Below are positions 47,501 through 57,768 of a stretch of DNA of 64,000 nucleotides, in pieces (the first letter of the stretch is position 1; each line of letters begins with the position of its first letter). The position numbers were made by a program, and so were the translations under genes. The notes under the pieces are model-generated. The model worked only from the letters and a program-made list of their open reading frames with translations. It made no database searches and was not told the origin of the DNA. The DNA lies in NCBI RefSeq assembly GCF_026914265.1, contig NC_069136.1:21822051-21886050 (forward strand), in the 5' to 3' direction. This DNA is from Mya arenaria. Taxonomy: Eukaryota; Mollusca; Bivalvia; Myida; Myidae.

Positions 47501-48208
47501 AAGGGTGAAGCTATTTTGATGCGTTTGTGGTATGTTGTGTTTTTCACGCTCGAGGGTGTCTTTAAAGTCAATTGTTTATTGTCGGATATCATGTAGCAAT
47601 ACAGTGTTGTTTGGGTCCTTATATTGTGGTTCGAAACGGTCTATATTTGATTGTTTTACTACTAAGCTTGTCCCTGTAGTTTTTGTTGTATACAAAACAT
47701 GTAACGTACCAAATAAAAACAAACATGTGTGTACCTACCAATTAGCCGTTCACGCAAACTTTCCTGCCAATTCTTATCACTCAAATCTACGAGAATATGA
47801 GGTATTGTCTTAAACTGCCCTCGTTTCAAAGGTAACACTTCTGATTCTTCAATGTTTACCAGGAGCAGTCTCAAGGTTAAATCATGGTCTTTTCTGTGTT
47901 GTGATTGCTCTATGGCAAGAATCGTTTCCAAGTTGATCCAGGGACTTTCTAGAGCATGTTTAGTCAAGACGAGAGCTGTTCGGTGTGATGTATTGATCAG
48001 TTTTGATATACTTTCCATCACAGGTCTCCCTGTTGGAAAGGTATGCCCGTCGAACTGTGCTGCACATCGCAGACCAGGCTGCAGATCTTCTGACAAACCT
48101 TTATATATTTTCTTCACAATATCTTCATCCTTGCCAGCGTATATGAGAAACACATCATGGTCAAAGTCTGTCTTATATGTCTGTACATACAATGCAATAT
48201 TTGAATCA
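41515..48208 (-). CDS. TIR–STING–TIR–STING protein, gene B (10 exons found)
   Basis: Minus-strand exons: 48,208–47,739; 47,300–47,205; 46,537–46,112; 45,536–45,412; 44,995–44,620; 44,466–44,326; 43,948–43,819; 43,150–43,021; 42,292–42,085; 41,648–41,515. All phases join (about 745 codons). Four exons have exactly, or within one base, the gene A lengths (96, 130, 130/139, 208). TIR1: DHDVFLIYAGKDED and SPWINLETILAIEQ. STING1: LAHGLVFSHFNGF, GKERKIIITVYK, YYFFADMP. TIR2: KWYVFVFSEDALRS, with no Glu after the Trp region. STING2: DVATGLCWAYLINYL, NREFKLHVYKY and TEVCTP. No membrane segment. The first exon begins at an acceptor (TTTCTTTTCAG) in phase 2 with no in-frame ATG before it, so an upstream exon is missing. 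Intron 8 has an unusual GTTAAC donor. The role is as for gene A. Confidence 0.9.
43242..43586. mobile_element. Mutator-like MITE family M1, copy 3
   Basis: Bases 43,251–43,577 begin CATTCGGGACTCCTCGGTCA and end AATTCCGAATG. Flanks GTGTCACTG and TTATCACTG agree at 7 of 9. It lies in gene B intron 7, the intron that corresponds to gene A intron 8. Confidence 0.82.
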
Positions 48209-48305
48209 CTGAAAAGAAACAAGTCACTGAATAAACATGTAGCTTACAGTACAATATTCTCCTAACGGTAGAAAAGGATTTTTATATAATGTGCATCATT
48301 TCCTT

Positions 48306-49129
48306 TATAACGTGCGACGTCAAAACGCAACAGATCCCTTCAGAGAAAAGCATGCTCGACCCTGAATGTGGTCTTTATAAACATAAACAGTAAATTCTCA
48401 ATCCACACGGAGCCCGGGCTGTGCTAATTTGCATATTACCAGCCAAGGACATCAACGTACTATATTTACACCTCAACTTCCATTCCTTAAATGAACTGCT
48501 TTCGGCAATTGCGTTCATCAATCGATGAACGCAACATCTTCGGATATGTTCGGATCGTAATTCATTGCATAACAATATAAATGAAAGCTATTGATCTTGT
48601 TATTGGTTGTATTGTGTCTGCAGGTCCCGTAAAATATAGTCCAACATTTTTAAAAGTGTTAGTTTATTATATTTTAAATATAATGGTACCAGAAGTGTTT
48701 CAATTTTACGTTTTAAAGTGATTTCAAGTGGTTGATCTTTTCCCGCGTTATTGTGACGTCATTTGAAAAAAATGTGTCCGGTTATAGTCGGGTCGTTCTA
48801 TTTACAGAATGGGTAAGAACGAATTACTTAAAGGTTTTCTTAAATGAAATGAAGAATTTTTTAACAATTCTTGAATGAAATAATGAACTATTGGTGTAAA
48901 TATAAGGAATGAAATGCGGGGTTGATGTCATTATAGGGGATATGAACGCAATTGGGTTGGTCAAAGTACGCGTGGAGTCCTTCGGACTCCACACACATTG
49001 ACCAACCCAATTGCGTTCATACCCCGATAATGACATCAACCCCGCAATTCATTCCTTAAATAAACGTACTCCCGTTTATAACGGAATGTTATACTATGAA
49101 CGCGCATCCGCCTACAGCGGACCGTTACA
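48306..49129 (-). mobile_element. solo LTR of a Gypsy-type retrotransposon, with internal insertion
   Basis: On the minus strand it starts TGTAACGGTCCGCTGTAGGC at 49,129 and ends near CGTCGCACGTTATA at 48,306. The same ends bound the solo LTR at 58,059–58,407 and the mini-element at 51,595–51,855. About 550 bp of extra sequence, with a long hairpin at its edge, separates the two LTR halves. A TATA-like TTTATAAAGA lies at about 48,371–48,380. The LTR ends about 100 bp upstream of the first known exon of gene B and has the same orientation. Confidence 0.7.
48904..49058. repeat. hairpin, about 70-bp arms
   Basis: GGTTGATGTCATTATAGGGG and TGAACGCAATTGGGTTGGTC are mirrored by GACCAACCCAATTGCGTTCA and CCCGATAATGACATCAACCC. 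The centre is GGAGTCCTTCGGACTCC. It lies within the LTR at 48,306–49,129. Confidence 0.85.
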
Positions 49130-49520
49130 CCTTATTGGCCCGTAACCACTTGTATACAAAGTATCACAGGATATATTTTTCACCCGATTTTTGTTATCAT
49201 AGAAACTACTTGATGTCATTCAAACCACATGTTTTGTTCGACCACACGATAAAATGGCATGCATGATCTCCAAATGGCCTTCTTACCACATACATGTACT
49301 AAGTTTCATGAATGTATCTGTAATGCCGAGATCAATTTAAAAATCGTTATTTTCACTATTTTCGTTTTTTACTATGTACCAAGTTTCATGATGCCGAGGT
49401 CCAGTTAAGGAGTTGTATTTTCACACATTTTGTCCGACAAACCAAATGACGTGCATAACCTCTTATGATCCATCATTCACATACCAAGTTTCGTTAGGTT
49501 TTTGTTCGTTTAGCTTGCTT
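49130..49520. other. no gene; decayed interspersed repeat
   Basis: Repeated ACCAAGTTTCATGA phrases about 70–100 bp apart, typical of a worn repeat. No coding signal was seen. Confidence 0.4.
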
Positions 49521-49521
49521 A

Positions 49522-49627
49522 CTTTTGGAGTAGTCATTCTAAAATGCCGTCCAGGCTGATCTGATCCATGCTAAACATCATTAAAAAAGAAGCCTGGACG
49601 GCATTTTAGAATGACTAACCTTTGGAG
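49522..49627. mobile_element. Mutator-like foldback MITE, copy 2 (87 bp)
   Basis: Bases 49,531–49,617 have TAGTCATTCTAAAATGCCGT ends. The flanks CTTTTGGAG and CCTTTGGAG form an imperfect 9-bp duplication. The middle differs from the other two copies. Confidence 0.82.
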
Positions 49628-51365
49628 TTATTGCAGCGTCATGTGTCTTTTCCGGACATACGGACATGTACTGTCGGGCGGAAGATAACCTATATACCCC
49701 TACGGTGACATTGGATATCCACTTTTATACATGCACTTATATGCACACGTGGAAGAGAAGAAATGGAGCAAGCACGCATTCTGGTGAGTGCTGTTGTTGT
49801 AAACCCTTTTTTATATAACAAAAAAGCAAAGATGACTTTCGACATCTAATCTGAAATAGTCTTAGCTATTTTGACAAACCTTTCTCAACTCATGGTAGGG
49901 GTAGAGAACCAGTCGTCAAATCGTCATGTCAAGTGTCTAAACACGTTTATGCACCCTCTTGTTGCAGGTGTTATGATTTAATTCTTAAAAGTGGTTATTT
50001 AAAATACGTATGAAAGTCTATGTACTGAACAAACGGGCGAGCACAACAGTGGCCGACACATCCCTACGACAGTTTGTTAAATCATGTTACCAATAATTTA
50101 ATACAGTAATTTACATCTTACCGTTTCGGTTCTCGATCAAGCAAACGTTCTTCACCTTTTTCAGCCATAACTATTGTCCAAGTTAAAGTTTCAGTCCATC
50201 TTTATGGAATTTCCAGCTCACCAGCTCTTTGTTATGTTTTGAAATGTTATGTATGTCTGTTATTAATGTCGGAAAATAGCTCAATAAGCTAATGTTTCTT
50301 GTAAGCATGTACCCGACTTTAAGAATAAAGATTCTTGTATGTTGTATCCGAAAATTTATAAGTATCCGAAGTCAAAGAGCATCAAACACCGGCATTTTAT
50401 ACAATGTTGAAACAATACATATTAACTATTCATTAAAAAATCCATATAAAAGGCCTGTGAAATAGTATCAATAAAGTTCTAGCATCATCAAAACATGCTA
50501 TACTGTACTGTTTAAGAAACAAAAACACCACAAAGACTAACTTAAAGCGAAAGTTAGTTCTTCCGGAAACCTAAAAATAAACCAAGTTCATGGGATCCCG
50601 AAAAACTAAGATGCAGACAACAATTTTCGTCTGGAACACTTAATAAAAATAATGGGATAACTTAAGGCAGTGTTTAAACCCCTTTTTACTAGTTTTCAGT
50701 ACTCATTGTTTTCAGGTGCGACCCCAGCAATTGACGTTTGACGTAACTTAGGGACGCAACCATACTCAGGACCAATATTAAACGCTTTAAAATGTTGGCA
50801 GTTTTTTTTAACAATTAATTTCTTGTCAGTAATGGTGATTTTTGAGAATATTATTTTACTCTTATTCTCCGATATTGACATAAAAAGTAAACTTTGAAGA
50901 TTTGAGGGGGTGGGGTGTTCCGTGTGACCCCTACCTCGCTAGTGCAAATAATCACCTTAATCGCCAAAAGTTCTGGAAAGATCTCTTGGTTAAATATTGA
51001 CTTTTTTGTACATCGTTTCAAATATGTTTGATATTCTGACATCAGAAATTGAACACACACAAAACACGAGATATTTTATATTAAATTATGAATGAACAAG
51101 TATAAAACGAGAAGTATGGACGATCACGATTTTTAAAGTTTGGCCAACCTTATTAAGGTGCAATATGCATACTACATCTATTTCATTGCCTTTCAAAGTG
51201 GGACGCGCACCATTTTTAGAACCGTTATATTAACTTAGCGATGAAAATGTTGCTTGGGAACACAAATAATATAACTATCTGTGACTCTGTGTTGGTATTC
51301 TAATAATATACCCAAGTATTATTACACTGAGCACAAACAACACAAAGTTTCACAAGATGTAGAAA
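49628..51365. other. no gene recognised
   Basis: AT-rich. Contains a GGACATACGGACATG tail near 49,655 and minus-strand open frames at 50,696–50,881 and 50,851–51,060 without domain or splice context. Confidence 0.45.
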
Positions 51366-51368
51366 TTG

Positions 51369-53451
51369 TCAGCGCCCTGGCACAGGACATGTAGTGAGGT
51401 CCGACATAATGGTCAAGCTGTTGTCAAAGCACTTTGCCTTTGTCAGCTCACACCTTGAAACAGAGGTACGAGTGAGTTCATTAGCATACCAAACAACATC
51501 GCTGAAAAAAGAGCTGGTGAAATTTTAGATGGTATGTTATTATGTTTTTCATATGTCGTCACGCATCATAATTATAAAATAAGTTTTAAATAACTGTAAC
51601 GGTCCGCTTTAGGCGGCGGATGTGCGTTACGCTTCTATGCGCTTGCTAGAAAGCTCGGCTATCTGGAGTTTGTTTGTTTGATGGTCTCGCACGTTACAAA
51701 TGGTGGCAGCGGTGGGATGATGACAACTGCCGGAACGGAGTTGCCTTACCCATAAGATTCCCAGTCCAAGACTCGGGTAGAGTCTTCTCGGAGGGGAAAG
51801 TAATGTAACGGTCGGCTATCTGATGTTTGTTTGTTTGATGGTCTCGCACGTTACATAACGTTTAAGATAGTCAAATCTATTAATGTATCATACTCGGGAG
51901 GAGTACACATGTTAACTATGATTATACGTAGCGTAGCAAGCACATAATGTCGTCATTTATAAGTGTCGATATATTGCCCGAGATTTACTAAAAAGAACAG
52001 ATGAGCGTTGAAAAGCTACGATATTTGTAAATAATGGTTACTTACTGGTTAGGATAGAGCAGTCCGTTACTTCCACAAATAATAACTAGGCCGCTGAACT
52101 GACATGAAACGGCCGCCGCGTTTGAGCAGAACACACTCTGTATTATACTGGCCATTGGGTCCACGTAGTCCGTCGTCGAAGGCGGAGGTGACGCCGTACT
52201 CGTTGTCATTATGACGGTGGTTTTCGGCGTAGCGTCGGTCGTGACCGCGAACGTCACAATTGGGGCACCAGTAGTAGCTGTTGTAGAATGCAAAGTGGTT
52301 GAATCACAGCTTCCGTTTGTGACGATATCCAGTGTCTGGCCAGTGAGACAGGCAGACTGTACAAGAAAGCAGCTGAAATGATAGTTCGTATGTATTGCTT
52401 TACTTCATTCTGGCTAAGATACATACACACACACGCACACACACACGCACGCCCGCCAACAAGCACGCACGCACTTACACACACACGCACTCACGCACTC
52501 ACACCCTATCAGACACTTTGATAGCCAAGAAGGTGAGCAAACACGCATATACGCACACACCCACTCATGGGTGTGTTAATGTACACCCCCACACACGCAC
52601 GCATGGACAGATGCGCTTACAACAATATCCACCATACGAATCACCAACCGCTACAAACTCGTCTCTAGTCGCAAGTACGACCGACTTACTGGTTCTCGTA
52701 CGTGCGTCCGTCCGAGCCACACACAGGGGTTCCAGTTCCATTGCAGTTGATGGACGCCAACTCGCCGCACAGATTTGCCGTATTGAAAATCGCCGCGTCC
52801 GTTACACTGGTGCTATGGCCAGTGACATGAGTCCCTTCGGTTATAAAAAAAGAACTTTATAGGGACTAGACACCGTATGGTCCAAAAATTGGCAAAAACA
52901 ATGTTTCTTCGAAACAAGCCAAGAACTCAATGGGAGTAGGTAGGAGGCCGATAACACATCATTTTACAAGATGAGGATAATAAACGCAACAATCATGTTG
53001 CTGTCAGCTGTGTTTCCCTGTTTAAAAATAGTGCATAATGGTTTCCCAGTTTGAATCACATCTGTCCATGAGAACAGATAAATATACCCTCGTTATCTTT
53101 AAACTTACTGGGATTACGTATTAGACAACCTCACTATATTTCGATTAAGAAAAATGCGCAAAAACTGCGAAAGATGCATGTTTTGTAAGCGATGGCATAT
53201 ATCAGTATGTATGATTCAATGCAATGTACATACCGATATCAATTTTCTGTAAGTTCTTGACATTTTTATCTTTCAATTGTATCCTCGGCCCTTGGTGTCT
53301 AGTCCCTTTAATCGACCAATCCACGATCGGTAGTATTGACTTATTAATATTAACATTATCTTTCTGCCACCTACTGCGCAGTCATTTATCTTATCTTATC
53401 TTATCTTTCACTAAATATGTTGACCCATTTGTTCTCCGACAAGCATTTTAA

Positions 53452-53517
<66 letters not shown>

Positions 53518-55178
53518 TAGATAATATACATATAAACATTTTTTCAAAAAAAAAAAAAACGTTCTCTGATTTCATCAATATCAAGTCTTTGATATTGCCA
53601 ACTCACATGGATTATTATTGTCACTATTGATATAACCTAATGGTCAGTTTTATTGTACGTCGATGGGCCGAAATATACGTTTCTTCGGCATACCATTTAG
53701 TCATTCGGAACTCCTCTGCCATTTTCCCTCGAAAACAAAATCGGTTGTGTACCGGTACAGCAGTAGAAGTAGTTCGTAAAAAATAAATAAAAGTTAAATT
53801 AATTATAGTGTTTCATGTGTATTTTGTGTAACTAAGATTAAATTGACTGCTATTATTGTATAGAATGCATAAATATTTAAAATTCCCAATAGTAAAGTCA
53901 TTCAATTTAACTCAGCTAAATGGAAATTACTACGCGACCCCCTTTCAACGTAGTTCATATACATGTACATCCGAGGTTGTTTTTGATGGAATATAACCGA
54001 GGTGTTCCGAATGTTCCGCATCATAACTTTTTTATAATCGGCCTGTATTTCTTTCGATTCATTCTGACATTTACCTTTTCAGTATGGATCTAACTTGTTT
54101 GTGAGCTCCAAATAGAATTGATTGTAATTAATAACAAAAGTGTACAATTTGAAAATATTGAGAAGTTATGGTGACATGTTAATTAAAGCTTCACTCTCAC
54201 AGATTTACCGTTTTTACAACTTTTTTTTTTATTTTTGGCCTCGGAACGAGCAAACTTGTGCGTAAATATCTGCAAACAAGTGATAAAAGACAGATGACAA
54301 AAAATCAGATCGCAGATTTTCATATTTTCGTTCGAAAATTAACGTGTTATGGCTTAAACCTTTACTAACGGTTGAAAAAATTGCATAGAGCATTATTTTT
54401 TGAACTTACATTGTAATTTAAAAATCTGCGATCTAATTTTTTGTCAGCTGTCTTATATGACTGGTTGTCAAAACGTTCAATCTGTGAGAATGCAGCTTTA
54501 ACGTCACATTTACCGGTCCCAACAGCATGGTCCGTGCCAGTTGATCCAGTACCGCCTGTTGCGTGGTCAGTTCCGGTAGAACCCGTTCCAGTGCCATGTG
54601 TGTTAGAGCCGCCGCTAGGGTGGTGGGGGGCTCCCGCGCTAGAAACGTCTTGTTAAAAAGCACATATACATGTACAACTTTACTTATATTCCAAGGAAAA
54701 CAATATTTGTGTTTCAGTATGGTTTTCCCCGTCTATAATATCTCATATTGATTTTTCGGATGAAATCTCGATTTTTTTAATCATCGTGACATTGAATTAT
54801 AGCATTTTCCATATATCTAACAAAAGATGATGGTTTTTTTTCCTTATACAATTGAACAATTGAACATTTTTTGTCTTTTAATAATATGCAGTCATATATT
54901 GTCAGATTTTGTTTATTTATCATTGCATTTGTTAACAAGAAATTTAAATGGGAAAGTGTTGTTTTTTATTGTCGATCAATTTCTAAAAAACACATTGCAT
55001 TTAACCAACAATGTGGTCCTTTGAAGAGTGACAAGATCGAAGACATTTCAGCCAATAAAAATATTCTCGATTTTGATTCCGTTGTGTGGAAAACACACAC
55101 TCAATAATTCAACAAAACATAATATATTATTTATTTACCTCTTGTTACCAAAAGTATCAGCAATCCCAAAAGCAACAT
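51369..55178 (-). CDS. secreted protein with two Kazal-type domains (5 exons, 243 aa)
   Basis: Minus-strand exons: 55,178–55,139; 54,648–54,514; 52,834–52,690; 52,372–52,046; 51,453–51,369 (stop TGA). All GT–AG, phases 1,1,2,2, joined without a stop. Residues 1–16 are a signal peptide (MLLLGLLILLVTR). Residues 20–58 are a Gly/Thr/Ser linker with two GTGSTGTDHA repeats. Kazal 1 (about 79–130) has six cysteines (CGELASINC, VCGSDGRTYENHC, SAC, GSC) and is split by intron 3. A Thr/Ser-rich, probably O-glycosylated, linker follows (about 133–175). Kazal 2 (about 185–240: FCSNAAAVSC, ICGSNGLLYPNQC, KC, TTC) is split by intron 4 at the same Kazal position and phase, as expected after exon duplication. 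Kazal domains usually inhibit serine proteases or act as adhesive modules; the target is unknown. Confidence 0.88.
51591..51859 (+). mobile_element. miniature LTR retrotransposon (261 bp) with PBS, PPT and TAAC duplication
   Basis: 5' LTR 51,595–51,698 (TGTAACGGTCCGC to CGCACGTTACA). Primer-binding site 51,701–51,717, TGGTGGCAGCGGTGGGA, complementary to the 3' end of a tRNA-Leu. An internal stretch of about 85 bp follows. The purine tract GGAGGGGAAAG is at about 51,790–51,800. 3' LTR 51,804–51,855, which lacks 52 bp of the 5' LTR. TAAC flanks both ends. No coding capacity. It sits in the last intron of the Kazal gene in the opposite orientation. Confidence 0.8.
52420..52605. repeat. CA/GCAC microsatellite
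   Basis: ACACACACGCACACACACACG, then CACGCACGCACTTACACACA and related runs, in intron 3 of the Kazal gene. Confidence 0.9.
52859..53310. mobile_element. MITE with AGGGACTAGACACC ends, TA-flanked
   Basis: AGGGACTAGACACCGTATGG at 52,861 and its mirror GGTGTCTAGTCCCTT ending about 53,308, with TA on each side, as for Tc1/mariner-type MITEs. A single related end occurs at 3,926–3,945. It lies 26 bp from the exon-3 acceptor of the Kazal gene. Confidence 0.7.
53392..53516. repeat. TTATC and (AAT)n microsatellites
   Basis: TTATCTTATCTTATCTTATC at 53,389–53,408 and about 23 AAT units at 53,448–53,516. Confidence 0.95.
53702..54014. mobile_element. Mutator-like MITE family M1, copy 4
   Basis: CATTCGGAACTCCTCTGCCA to GGTGTTCCGAATG. 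No matching target duplication was seen, so this is an older copy or a flank has been deleted. It lies in intron 2 of the Kazal gene. Confidence 0.75.
54183..54501. mobile_element. palindromic MITE family M2, copy 2
   Basis: TTAAAGCTTCACTCTCACAG to GTGAGAATGCAGCTTTAA. Its right end is 11 bp from the donor of Kazal-gene exon 2 (54,513). Confidence 0.85.
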
Positions 55179-55456
55179 CGTGACGAGAGTGTACTCCAAG
55201 TATCGCCTCTCGTTAGCCTTCGCCACGATATAGACCTTTCTTATCTGATAAAATCTGACTGAGATTTGGTTTTAACTATTTTCGTTTAACATTATAATTC
55301 GCACGACGCGAGTTGTCAATCAACTACATGTATTCAGATTATAAATACAGGGATTATGTTTCGTCAATATATAACAGCAAATGATTGTTTAATTTAGTAG
55401 TCTACGTCCTACCACACTGAGAAACAACCTCCGACAAGTGACCAGCTCCCATTTGC

Positions 55457-55891
55457 TTAAAACTGCACTCTCACAGATATACCATTTTTACAACATTTTT
55501 TATTTTTGTCTTGAAAGGAGCAAATTTTTGCGTAAATATCTGCAAACCAATGCTTAAAGATTGCTGACAATATATTAGATCGCAGATTTTAATATTTCCG
55601 TTCGAAAATTAATGTTTAATGGCTTAAGGTAGCACACCCCTAATGAAAACCTCCACTTGAAACTCTTCAAATTTACTGCTTTAGCCTATGTTGTTAAGCA
55701 CAGGACTACAAATCTTTTCAGGGGTTCAAGAAAGTGGTTCGAATCCAGCCAGAAGCACAAATATCATTTTTTTTTTCTTCTTCTTTGTTTTCATTAGCAT
55801 ATTAACACATTTTTACAAAAGTTAATATTGTACTTTCATTTAAAAGTAATTATATACATTTTAACCATAAATATTAGCTTTATTATTATAT

Positions 55892-55943
<52 letters not shown>

Positions 55944-56398
55944 ATATATATATATTAAATGAGACGGTAAAACATTTTGATTTTTTGCATAATGTTCCTT
56001 AAAGATAAAAGATTGTTCTTGTCTCTCGGGTGATGTCGTTTTTATCGACAATTCTTAAATGGGTGTAGGGTAATTCAAATTTAAATAAAATTGTTATTTG
56101 ACGGTAAATTTCTTTTAAATTTTGTTTTTGAATCCAGGAAATGATACACATTTAGAAACTGTCAAGCTGATCATAATTTGAAATGGTGCCCATTAGGGGT
56201 GTGCTACATTAAACCGTGACTAACGGTTAAAGATTCATAAAACATCTTTTTTTTTTAACTTAATTATAAACATCTGCAATCTAATTTTTTGTCAGCAGTC
56301 TTCTACAACTAGTGTCTATGGATTTTCGCAAAAAAATTGCTTGTTCCAAGACAATAAATAAAAAAGTGATGAAAACGTTCAATCTGTGAGATCTTTAA
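55457..56398. mobile_element. palindromic MITE family M2, copy 3, interrupted by another MITE
   Basis: Left half 55,457–55,627 (AAAACTGCACTCTCACAGAT to AATGGCTTAA), right half 56,209–56,398 (TTAAACCGTGACTAACGGTT to CAATCTGTGAGATCTTTAA). The halves rejoin as GGCTTAAACCGT, the sequence found uninterrupted in the other copies. Confidence 0.88.
55624..56212. mobile_element. MITE with TTAA target duplication, nested in M2
   Basis: Bases 55,628–56,208 begin GGTAGCACACCCCTAATG and end CATTAGGGGTGTGCTACA. TTAA lies on each side (55,624–55,627 and 56,209–56,212), as for piggyBac or Kolobok-type elements. Inside are a tRNA-like B-box (GGTTCGAATCC, about 55,736) and a (TA)n run at 55,888–55,955. Confidence 0.85.
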
Positions 56399-56419
56399 AG
56401 ACACCGCTAACTTTCTATT

Positions 56420-57660
56420 AGGGGTATTAACATAAGCCGATGATATTGTTTGTTCATGTGGAAAGTAACATCAGCATGTTTGTTTATGGGAAAAAACATC
56501 ATCATGTGTTTTAAAGGGGGGGGGGGGTAAAATAAGCATTTTTATGGTGGAATTAACATCAGTGTGTGCTAAAAGGGAGGGACATCATCATGTTTGTTCA
56601 TGAGGAAAGTTAAATCAGCATGTTTGTTTATGGGTTAAATATCACCAGCTAACCTGTCGTTATGGCTAAAATAATGGCAGCATATGCACTAACGGGTTAA
56701 AAAACACCAGCATGTGTATTTATGGGGGAAGTAACACCAGCATGCTTGTTTAAACGTTTTATATAATTTTAAAACGATTGAGATGAAAGCTATGCTAGCT
56801 TATACTACATGTAAGTCACTGTCGTTGGCACGATGTTGAGCGAGAGTGTGGTCTTGTTTTTTGGCGGAAACCGGAGTACCCGGAGAAAACCCATTTACAT
56901 GCCCGGCTTAGGGACCACTAACCAAACTCACATATGCGTCCAGCCCAGGAATCGAACCCAGGTCGCCTTTGTGTGAAGCGAGTGCGCTAACCACTGCACT
57001 AACCGGACAGCCAACATCAACATATTTGTTTACGGGGAAAGTAGCAGGAACATATTTGTTTATGGGAGGAAGTAACATCAGCATGTTTGTTTATGGGTTA
57101 AGTAACATCAGCATGTTTGTTTGTGGGGGAAGTAACATAGCATGTTTGTTTATTGGTTAAGTAACATCAGCATGTTATTGTGAGTAAAGTACTATATGCA
57201 TGTGCTTAAGCGGGTCCAGTAACATCAGCATGTTAGTTTGTGTGGGGAAGTAACACAGCATGTTTGTTTATGGGTTAAGTAACATCAGCATGTTTGTTTG
57301 TGGGGGAAGTAATACAGTATGTTTGTTTATGGGTTAAGTAACATCAGCATGTTATTCTGAGTAAAGTAATATTAGCATGTGCGTTAATGGGTCCAGTAAC
57401 ATCAGCATGTTTGCTCATGTGGGGCGAGGGGGGGGGGGTGATGAAGTAACATCAGCATGTTTGATTTTGTGATGAGTAACATAAAATTATCATCATGCTA
57501 TTATGGGTAGAGTAATTAGCATGTGTGTTAATGAGTTAAGTAAAATTAGCATATTTGTTTATGGGGGAGGTAACATCAGAATGTTTGTTCACGGGGGAAG
57601 TACAGTAACATCAGAATGTTTGTTTATGGGGGAAGTAACACGAGCATGTTTCTGACAGAG
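56420..57660. repeat. degenerate tandem array, about 30-bp unit
   Basis: About 30 or more copies of AGTAACATCAGCATGTTTGT followed by TTATGGGTTA or GGGGGA, with length variants and G-runs (56,517–56,526; 57,428–57,438). It is interrupted by a SINE at about 56,765–57,012. No coding function was seen. Confidence 0.9.
56790..57012 (-). mobile_element. tRNA-derived SINE with conserved central domain
   Basis: On the minus strand the head has A-box TTAGTGCAGTGG and B-box GGTTCGATTCC. The body contains GGGTTTTCTCCGGGTACTCC followed by GGTTTCC, a motif shared by widespread invertebrate SINEs with a conserved core (Nin-DC/Meta type, by memory). It sits inside the 30-bp tandem array. Confidence 0.75.
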
Positions 57661-57768
57661 AAAGAAACTTTACGTGGAGTTTGTTCGTTTAAAACTGTTG
57701 TCTGCTACTTGATGATTGATTTTTTATTTATTCAATTTTTGTCTTTTTCACCAGCTTATTTACCAACA

